Positions 56,662 to 64,000 of a stretch of DNA of 64,000 bases are shown here, piece by piece (the stretch's first letter is position 1; every line of letters begins with the position of its first letter). The position numbers and the translations under genes are program-made. Source of the DNA: Sphingomonas baiyangensis. Lineage in GTDB: Bacteria; Pseudomonadota; Alphaproteobacteria; Sphingomonadales; Sphingomonadaceae. Below the pieces are notes generated by a model. It saw only the letters and a list, made by a program, of their open reading frames with translations. It had not been told where the DNA came from and ran no database searches. The stretch is taken from the NCBI RefSeq assembly GCF_005144715.1, contig NZ_SWKR01000002.1, positions 496,001 through 560,000 of the forward strand, given 5' to 3'.

Positions 56662-58278
56662 ATGGCGAACGAGGCGATGGCGGACGGGATTGTGGGCAGC
56701 GACACGCCCGAGCCCTCGGCCAAGGACATTCGGCTGGTGATCGGCGCATCGTCGCTCGGCACGGTGTTCGAATGGTACGACTTCTTCATCTACGGCACGC
56801 TCGCCGCCTCGGGCATCATCGGGCGGACCTTCTTTCCCGCGGGTTCCGAAGTGATGCAGGCGCTGCTCGCCTGGGCGGGCTTTGCCGTGGGCTTCGGCTT
56901 CCGGCCGCTGGGTGCCATCCTGTTCGGCTATCTGGGCGACAAGCTGGGGCGCAAATATACCTTCCTCGTCACCATCACGCTGATGGGCGTGGCGACCGCG
57001 GGCGTCGGACTGGTGCCCTCGGCCGCGGCGATCGGGCTGGCGGCGCCGGCGCTCATCATCCTGCTGCGCATCGCGCAGGGGCTGGCGCTGGGCGGCGAAT
57101 ATGGTGGCGCCGCGATCTACGTCGCCGAGCATTCGCCGGCGCGCAAGCGTGGTTTCTACACCAGCTTCATTCAGGCCAGCGTGGCGGGCGGCTTCATACT
57201 GAGCCTGGTCGTGGTGCTCGGCTTCAAGGGCGCGATGAGCGATGCGGCGTGGCTCGACTGGGGATGGCGGCTGCCCTTCCTGTTCTCGATCGTGCTGCTG
57301 GCGGTTTCGCTCTGGATGCGCCTCAAGCTGTCCGAGAGCCCGGTGTTCAAGGCGATGAAGGCCAAGGGATCGCTGGCGAAGAACCCCTTCCTCGAGAGCT
57401 TCACCTATCCGGGCAACCCCAAGCGGCTGTTCGTCGCGCTGTTCGGCATCGCGGCGGGGCTGACGGTCATCTGGTACACCGCGATGTTCACCGTGCTGAG
57501 CTTCCTGACCGGGCCGCTGCGCGTGGAGGAGACGACGGCGCAGCTCATCACCGGCGGCGGCGCGGCGGCGGGGCTGTTCTGGTTCGTGTTCTTCGGCAAG
57601 CTTTCGGACAGGGTGGGGCGCAAGCTGCCCATCGTGATCGGCATGATCGCCACCTTGTTCTTCCTGTTCCCGCTGTTCTGGATCATCGGCCAGGCGGCCA
57701 ATCCGGGGCTCGCCGCCGCGGCCGAGCGGGCACCCGTGGTGGTGATGGGCCCGGCCTGCGCCTATGATCCCTTTGCCGCGACGCAGGCCGATGCATGCGG
57801 CCGCGTGCTCGATCACCTCTCGAAGAAGGGCGTCGCCTACACCAAGGCGGAGGCGGGCGTGGTGCGCGTGTCGGTGGGGGGAACGCCGGTGGTCGATACC
57901 AGCCCGGCGGGGCTCGATGCCGCGCTCGAGGCAGCGGGCTATGATCTCGACCGAGTCATTCCCTCGGGCGGCAATCTGGTGGTGATCCTGCTGGCGATCG
58001 TCGGGCTCAGCGCCTTGTCGGGCGCGACCTACGGTCCCGTCGCGGCAGTGCTGACCGAGATGTTCCCGCCGAGCATCCGCTACAGCTCGATGTCGATCCC
58101 CTATCATATCGGCACGGGCTATTTCGGCGGCTTCCTGCCGTTCATCAGCCAGTATATCGTCGCGCGCACGGGCGATCCCTATGCCGGGCTCTGGTACACC
58201 TGGGCGGTGGTGCTGATGGCGCTGATCGTCACCGCATGGGGGCTGAAGGAGACGCTCGGGCGCCCGTCGCCCGAATGA
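56662..58278 (+). CDS. MHS-family MFS transporter (metabolite:H+ symporter)
   Basis: This 538-residue transporter of the MFS metabolite:H+ symporter family has VIGASSLGTVFEWYDFFIYGTLA at the first span and LGDKLGRKYTF at loop 2-3. RIAQGLALGGEYGGAAIYVAEHSP is the typical central block. Between spans 9 and 10 there is an extra hydrophilic segment of about 70 residues (about 360-435, with PACAYDPFAATQADACGRVL) carrying two Cys that could pair in the periplasm. Substrates of the family are organic acids, betaines or shikimate. ATG 56662 follows GGGGGAG. Confidence 0.88.
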   Translation: MANEAMADGIVGSDTPEPSAKDIRLVIGASSLGTVFEWYDFFIYGTLAASGIIGRTFFPAGSEVMQALLAWAGFAVGFGFRPLGAILFGYLGDKLGRKYTFLVTITLMGVATAGVGLVPSAAAIGLAAPALIILLRIAQGLALGGEYGGAAIYVAEHSPARKRGFYTSFIQASVAGGFILSLVVVLGFKGAMSDAAWLDWGWRLPFLFSIVLLAVSLWMRLKLSESPVFKAMKAKGSLAKNPFLESFTYPGNPKRLFVALFGIAAGLTVIWYTAMFTVLSFLTGPLRVEETTAQLITGGGAAAGLFWFVFFGKLSDRVGRKLPIVIGMIATLFFLFPLFWIIGQAANPGLAAAAERAPVVVMGPACAYDPFAATQADACGRVLDHLSKKGVAYTKAEAGVVRVSVGGTPVVDTSPAGLDAALEAAGYDLDRVIPSGGNLVVILLAIVGLSALSGATYGPVAAVLTEMFPPSIRYSSMSIPYHIGTGYFGGFLPFISQYIVARTGDPYAGLWYTWAVVLMALIVTAWGLKETLGRPSPE

Positions 58279-58333
58279 GCGCGCCTGCATGACTGCGATT
58301 GCACGGGCCGCGACACGCGCCTAACCGGGCGCG

Positions 58334-59386
58334 ATGATGGACGTTCCCGCGCCGCTGCGCCTTGCGATCGACGACGATGCGCTCGCCGCCAACTGGCGCG
58401 CGATGGCGCGGCTGAGCCGCGATGCGGCGTGCGGCGCGGCGGTGAAGGCCGACGGCTATGGGCTGGGCGCGCGCCACGTGGTGCGCGTGCTGGCGGCGGC
58501 GGGGTGCCGCGACTTCTTCGTCGCGACGTGGAGCGAGGTCGCCGCGATCGCCGACCTGATCGCGGGCCACGACTTGCGCCTCTCGGTACTGCACGGCGTG
58601 CGCGACGAGGACATGGCGGCGGCGACGACGCTTCCCGCGCGCCCGGTGCTCAACACGCCGCAACAGGTGGCGCGCTGGCGCGAGGGCGGCGGCGGTCGCG
58701 CGTGCGACGTGATGGTCGATACCGGGATGCATCGGCTGGGCGTGGCGGCGGGCGATGTCGCGGGAGGGCTGTTGGCGGGGCTCGCGATCGATACGCTGAT
58801 GAGCCATCTGGCGTGCGCCGACGAGCCGTCGCCGATGAACATGGTACAGCGCGATGCGCTTGCCGCGCTGGCAGGCAGCACCGATGCGGTACGGCTGAGC
58901 CTCGCCAATTCGGCCGGCGTCACGCTGGGGCGCGACTATCGTTTCGGCCTGACGCGGCCGGGGCTGGCGCTCTATGGCGGCGAGCCATGCGCGGCGCTCA
59001 GCGGTGTGGTGCGGCAGGTGGTGCGGCCGCAGGCGCAGATATTGCAGCGCCGCTGCGTGCGCGCCGGCGGGGCGGTGGGCTACAACGCCACCTGGACCGC
59101 GCCGGTCGATACCGAAGTGGCGATCCTCAACCTGGGCTATGCCGACGGCTATCTGCGCGGCTTTTCAGGCCGAGGCGCGGCACGATGTGACGACGCGCGC
59201 CTGCCGGTGATCGGCCGCGTATCGATGGACCTGACCGCGATCGACGTGACGAACGCCGCGCATCTGGCCGAAGGCGATTGGGTGGAGATCGACTACCACC
59301 TGCCAAGCGCCGCGGCGGCGAGCGGGCTGTCGCAGTATGAATTGCTGACGGGGCTGGGAATACGGTTCGACCGACGCGCGGCATGA
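58334..59386 (+). CDS. alr: Alanine racemase
   Basis: This 350-residue PLP enzyme interconverts L- and D-alanine for peptidoglycan. The PLP Lys is K38 in AAVKADGYGLG and the second catalytic residue is Y250 in VGYNATW. MVDTGMHRLG, GLTRPGLALYGG and VIGRVSMDLTAIDVT are further blocks. Length is normal. The start may be ATG 58334 or 58337. It follows the transporter by 55 bp and ends at a strong terminator shared with the TonB receptor gene. Confidence 0.93.
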   Translation: MMDVPAPLRLAIDDDALAANWRAMARLSRDAACGAAVKADGYGLGARHVVRVLAAAGCRDFFVATWSEVAAIADLIAGHDLRLSVLHGVRDEDMAAATTLPARPVLNTPQQVARWREGGGGRACDVMVDTGMHRLGVAAGDVAGGLLAGLAIDTLMSHLACADEPSPMNMVQRDALAALAGSTDAVRLSLANSAGVTLGRDYRFGLTRPGLALYGGEPCAALSGVVRQVVRPQAQILQRRCVRAGGAVGYNATWTAPVDTEVAILNLGYADGYLRGFSGRGAARCDDARLPVIGRVSMDLTAIDVTNAAHLAEGDWVEIDYHLPSAAAASGLSQYELLTGLGIRFDRRAA

Positions 59387-59390
59387 AAAA

Positions 59391-59416
59391 GGGGGCCGCT
59401 GTCGCCAGCGGCCCCC
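59391..59416. terminator. Strong bidirectional terminator
   Basis: GGGGGCCGCTG (59391-59401) and CAGCGGCCCCC (59406-59416) form a perfect 11-bp stem with a TCGC loop. AAAAA precedes on the plus strand, giving a U-tract for the minus-strand receptor transcript. It lies between convergent alr and the receptor gene. Confidence 0.88.
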
Positions 59417-59436
59417 GGTAAAGGTGTCAAACGCGA

Positions 59437-62400
59437 TCAGAACTTTGCCGAGAAACCGGCGTAGAAGCTGCGGCCGAGGTTGCCGTAGGGCGCATTGCCT
59501 TCGGTCCCCAGCAGACCCAGCGGCGGCAACGTGTCGAGCAGATTGTCGACGCCGAGATAGAAGCGGTGGTCCTCGCTTGCCTTAATGCCGAGTCGGACGT
59601 TGTGGTAGAAGGTCTCCGGATAGAACACGAAGTTGTTCGCGTCGGGATTCAGCGGGTCACGACCATCGAAAGGGAAGAACGTCTCGAACTCGTTGCCCGA
59701 GATGATCTGCTTGTCGAGATACCGTATCTGGTAGAACAGATCGAAGGTCGGCATGTCGAGGTTCGCGGTGAACTGGGCTTCCCAGCGCGGCTGCCCCAGC
59801 TCCGAAAGCGTCCGGTTGCGGAAATCGGGGCGCGAGATGTCGGTGAAGTTGTTCCGACGGAAAACGTGCGTCACGATACCGCGCAGGTCGAGGCTGCCGG
59901 CGCCGACGGGCGTCCGGTAATTCAGGTCGACGTCGATGCCGTTGGTCTGGAACCGAGCGAAGTTGAACGGCTGGTTGAAGAAGCCGGGGCCGGTACGCGG
60001 GATCGTGACGGTGACACCGCCGTTGATGACGTCCTGCTGGCCGGCGAACGTGCCGTCGGGATTGCGGAAGACAGCCGCGCAGAACGGATTGTCGATACCG
60101 CCTTCATTGTCATAGCACTGATTGATGATCGTCTGGCCGGTGAGGCCCTGGATCGCCTGCTCGATCTCGATGTCGTAATAGTCGACGGTCAGCGTCAGGC
60201 CGGGGACGAAGCTCGGCTGGATCACCGCGCCGACCGTGAAGCTGCGGCTTTCCTCGGGATTGAGATTGGCGTTGCCCTGGTTGAGACCCGCGACGCCCGA
60301 GGCCGGACGGTTGGTGAACGGCTCGGTAATCCCGTTGAACGTCTGCGTGGTGGGAACGCCGGCCGCAGCGCAGTTGCGCACGCGGTTGGGGTTATTGTTG
60401 ATGTTCTGCTGGCCGCAGGGGTCTGCAAGGCCGTTGGCGAAGGTCTGCGCCGGCGTCGAGAACAGATCGCTGAGCGTCGGCGCGCGCACCGACTTCGCAT
60501 AGGAAGCGCGAAGGCGGATGTCGCGAACCGGCGAATAGATCACGCCGAGATTGTAGGTGAAGGTCTGGCCGGTATTGCCGACATTATAGTCGGAGAAACG
60601 ACCGGCTGCCTCAAGGCTCAACTCCTCGGCGAAAGGGATGGCGCTGAGGATCGGCACGCGAAGCTCGCCGAACAGTTCGGCGACCTCGAATGCGGGCGGC
60701 TCGAAGGTGGCGATCGCGTTCAGGAAGGTGAGGCCGGCGGCGGTGACGTCGTCATAGGTCGAGAACGCCGTTTCGCGGCGATACTCTGCACCCACCGCGA
60801 AGCCGATCGGGCCGCCCGGAAGCGAGAACAGGCCAGCGAGATTGCCCGAAAGAAACGCCGAGGCGACGAACTGTTCGGCTTTTTCATCGCGCGTCGAGTT
60901 GTAGCCGAAATAATCCACGGCGGCCTGCGACACCTGACCCTCGCCGAACAGGTTCACCGGTACGCACGACGGATCGTCGTTCGCGGGATTGGCATCGGCA
61001 TTGACGGCACAGACGATCTGCCCGGCGCTGTTGCGCACTGCGTTGATCGACCGGCCATATTCGGCGAGCAGAACGTTACCGCGCGTTTCGTAGAAGGTTT
61101 CGGTCCGCCCGTAATTTGCCGCGATCTCGTACCGCCAGTCGCCATTGAACGTGCCCTCGACGCCGGCCACGACGCGATACGTATCGCGGCGATGGTCTTC
61201 ACCGCGGCCGGCGAAGTCGGTGTTGAAGCGCTGCGCGGTAAAGCTCGTGGCGCCCGGCGCCAGCACGCTGCTGAGCGTCGCGCGTGCCTGGTCGGTCAGG
61301 AAGGGATTGTTGACGCTGAAACTGTTGTTGAAAAAGGTCGGCTGGCCTTCCTGAAGCGAGGTGACGCGGACGAACTTGGCCTCGATGAAAGGCCGGAACG
61401 CCTGCGATACCTCGAAGCTCGCTAGCAGATTGGCTGCATAGCGATCGATCTGCGGCTGGAGCATGCCGGTTTCCCGCAGCGTCGAGCCCTCGCCGCCGAC
61501 GCAGTTGGTCGAACCGAAGGGGCGGAAATCGGTGACGCAGTTGTTGCGCACCAGCGAACCGTCCGGGCGGAACACGAAGGTGTTGCCGAATTGCGCGAGC
61601 GGGTTGGCGAGGCCAGGATTGGCAAGGCCGCTGCAGGCCGCCGCGCGGCGCGCTGCGAATGCCTCGGGGGTTTCGCCCGCTGCCGCGGCCGTCGGGCACG
61701 CTGCGGTGAGCAGGCCGCCCGTCGAGATGTTGACGTTGCGGATGCCGGTCAGGAATGCGTTGTCCGGGATACCGTTGCCCGTCGACGCTTCGGGCGTGGG
61801 CCGCAGCGCGCCCGCATTGGGATTAAGATTCGGGCCGGTATTCTCGACCAGCTGGAACTGCGAACGACCCGAATAGGCACCCGTCAGATCATCCCGCTCG
61901 GTGAAGAAGAGGACGTCGCTGCGTGCGTATTCGAGGTTCACGGCGATGTTCGCGCGATTGTCGGCGAAGTTCTTGCCGGCGGTGACGCTGACGAAATAGT
62001 TTCCGGCGTCGCCTCGGTCCGAAATGCCGCCCTGCCCACGGACCGTCAGACCTTCGAAATCGCGGCGCAGCCGGAAGTTGACGACGCCCGCGACGGCATC
62101 GGGGCCGTAGATCGCCGAGTTGCCGCCGGTCAGGATATCGATCCCCTGGACCAGATCGGTCGGGATGGTGTTCACGTCGACCGAGTTCGAGCCCGGCTGC
62201 GCGGTCACGTGGCGGCGACCGTTGACGAGCACCAGCGTGCGCGCGGTGCCGAGGTTACGCAGGTCGAGAATGCTGAGGCCGGCAGTGCCGATGAACCGGG
62301 TCGAGTTCGCCGACGTGAAGGTTTGTCCGAGCTGCGGCAGGTTCTGCAGTGCGTTGCCGAGCGAGACGTCACCAGTGACGATGTCGTCGATCTCGACGGT

Positions 62401-62616
62401 CGTGATCGGGTTGGTCGATTGCAGGTTCGGGCGATTGATGCGCGACCCCGTGACGATGATGGTTTCGGAATCATTGGCTGCTTCGAGGCTCTCCTCGGTC
62501 TGCGCCGGATCACCTTCTTCCTGACCCGCAGTGGTCTGCGCCGCAGCGGCGGCCGGCATCATCAGACCGGCCGCCGGAACAAGCGCAGACGCGCAAAGCA
62601 ACATACTAAAACGCAT
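59437..62616 (-). CDS. TonB-dependent outer-membrane receptor
   Basis: This 1059-residue receptor has a signal peptide (SMLLCASALVPAAGLMMPAAAAAQ), a TonB box region ETIIVTGSRI at about 51-60, a plug domain (IDDIVTGDVSLGNALQNLPQ; LGTARTLVLVNGRRHV; GGNSAIYGPDAVAGVVNFRLRR) and a 22-strand barrel ending in Phe (YAGFSAKF). It imports a ligand with proton-motive force through TonB. Its length and the RTLVLVNGRRHV block are typical of the large sphingomonad receptors. The ligand is unknown. AGGGG precedes the ATG. A 16-bp palindrome lies 93 bp upstream. Confidence 0.93.
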   Translation of the reverse strand: MRFSMLLCASALVPAAGLMMPAAAAAQTTAGQEEGDPAQTEESLEAANDSETIIVTGSRINRPNLQSTNPITTVEIDDIVTGDVSLGNALQNLPQLGQTFTSANSTRFIGTAGLSILDLRNLGTARTLVLVNGRRHVTAQPGSNSVDVNTIPTDLVQGIDILTGGNSAIYGPDAVAGVVNFRLRRDFEGLTVRGQGGISDRGDAGNYFVSVTAGKNFADNRANIAVNLEYARSDVLFFTERDDLTGAYSGRSQFQLVENTGPNLNPNAGALRPTPEASTGNGIPDNAFLTGIRNVNISTGGLLTAACPTAAAAGETPEAFAARRAAACSGLANPGLANPLAQFGNTFVFRPDGSLVRNNCVTDFRPFGSTNCVGGEGSTLRETGMLQPQIDRYAANLLASFEVSQAFRPFIEAKFVRVTSLQEGQPTFFNNSFSVNNPFLTDQARATLSSVLAPGATSFTAQRFNTDFAGRGEDHRRDTYRVVAGVEGTFNGDWRYEIAANYGRTETFYETRGNVLLAEYGRSINAVRNSAGQIVCAVNADANPANDDPSCVPVNLFGEGQVSQAAVDYFGYNSTRDEKAEQFVASAFLSGNLAGLFSLPGGPIGFAVGAEYRRETAFSTYDDVTAAGLTFLNAIATFEPPAFEVAELFGELRVPILSAIPFAEELSLEAAGRFSDYNVGNTGQTFTYNLGVIYSPVRDIRLRASYAKSVRAPTLSDLFSTPAQTFANGLADPCGQQNINNNPNRVRNCAAAGVPTTQTFNGITEPFTNRPASGVAGLNQGNANLNPEESRSFTVGAVIQPSFVPGLTLTVDYYDIEIEQAIQGLTGQTIINQCYDNEGGIDNPFCAAVFRNPDGTFAGQQDVINGGVTVTIPRTGPGFFNQPFNFARFQTNGIDVDLNYRTPVGAGSLDLRGIVTHVFRRNNFTDISRPDFRNRTLSELGQPRWEAQFTANLDMPTFDLFYQIRYLDKQIISGNEFETFFPFDGRDPLNPDANNFVFYPETFYHNVRLGIKASEDHRFYLGVDNLLDTLPPLGLLGTEGNAPYGNLGRSFYAGFSAKF

Positions 62617-62708
62617 GGCAAAACCCCTTTTTTGGATAGGGGCATACGACTAGATGATTGCGCGACGTGCAAACAAAAGAAGCAAGATTGGTAATATTGA
62701 TGTGAGAC

Positions 62709-62724
62709 GTTGCAATATTGCAAC
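62709..62724. promoter_or_regulatory. Perfect 16-bp palindrome upstream of the TonB receptor
   Basis: GTTGCAATATTGCAAC reads the same on both strands. It stands in an AT-rich island between the thiolase stop (62752) and the receptor start (62616), where a repressor dimer would control the receptor. No regulator gene is next to it. Confidence 0.6.
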
Positions 62725-62751
62725 ACGGGTGTGTTATCTTATTAGGTCAGT

Positions 62752-63924
<1,173 letters not shown>

Positions 63925-64000
63925 GCTGGCTTGCTCCTTTGGAAGTGGTTGGGGGCTATCTAGGGGCGGCGGCGCTGGTTAGCCAGTCGGCGAGCGGCTC

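Noticed and set aside
63956..64000. Possible C-terminus of another minus-strand gene ([14 protein letters not shown] then TAG)
   Set aside because: Only 15 codons are visible and a second frame is also open, so neither can be supported.

Overview
The window is a GC-rich chromosomal stretch of an alphaproteobacterium, most likely a Sphingomonas or close relative in the Sphingomonadales. Supporting marks are a DksA that keeps only one zinc-finger cysteine, an RcdA-like (DUF1465) protein, two DUF465 proteins, a CC0125-type lipoprotein, a MetH split into two genes, general-stress sigma factor (EcfG) promoters of the form GGAAC-N16-CGTT, and GC-rich palindromic repeats. I see no rRNA, tRNA, CRISPR array, transposase or prophage. 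Genus assignment is inference.

Layout. Positions 1-4.9 kb hold small regulators and envelope proteins: a Ser/Thr/Gly-rich surface-like protein cut by the window edge, dksA, a PilZ protein, the DUF465 pair, the RcdA-like protein, a glycine-zipper lipoprotein, a 2-hydroxyacid dehydrogenase and an SH3 protein. A YihY/BrkB membrane protein and the tamA-tamB operon (outer-membrane assembly) follow to 12.5 kb. A Baeyer-Villiger-type monooxygenase precedes a tightly overlapped trehalose operon otsB-GH15-otsA (14.1-18.1 kb). secA (18.5-21.2 kb) is preceded by a short secreted-leader ORF in the position used by SecM-type export monitors.

From 22.7 to 35.4 kb lies an exopolysaccharide locus: a Wza/GumB-like exporter, a Wzc-like tyrosine kinase with a Tyr-Gly tail, a TPR membrane protein, an O-antigen-ligase/Wzy-like protein, a GT2, a CapD/WbpM-like dehydratase and a GT4. 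Convergent to it sits a three-gene cassette: a HAD phosphatase, a nucleotidyltransferase-kinase fusion and a second nucleotidyltransferase. The cassette looks like a pathway for an activated non-sugar or sugar substituent. No flippase or priming transferase is visible here.

From 35.6 to 49.3 kb is core metabolism and stress: tpiA, cysK-MFS, a serine hydrolase and an unknown protein each with a perfect EcfG promoter, a cell wall hydrolase, an SDR, a GPH symporter, aceA with its divergent ScfR/RamB-type regulator and a shared inverted repeat, exoD under a perfect EcfG promoter, an aldo/keto reductase and two small lipoproteins.

From 49.4 to 55.3 kb is a methionine-synthesis operon: ArsR-methyltransferase fusion, metF, and metH as two genes. 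It is invaded by palindromic repeats. One lies between the metH halves, one follows the second half, and one 137-bp element lies in frame inside the second half and adds about 46 residues. This in-frame insertion is the most unusual feature seen. The rest of the window holds a cation/proton antiporter, an MHS-family transporter, alanine racemase, a large TonB-dependent receptor with a perfect 16-bp palindrome upstream, and an acetyl-CoA acetyltransferase.
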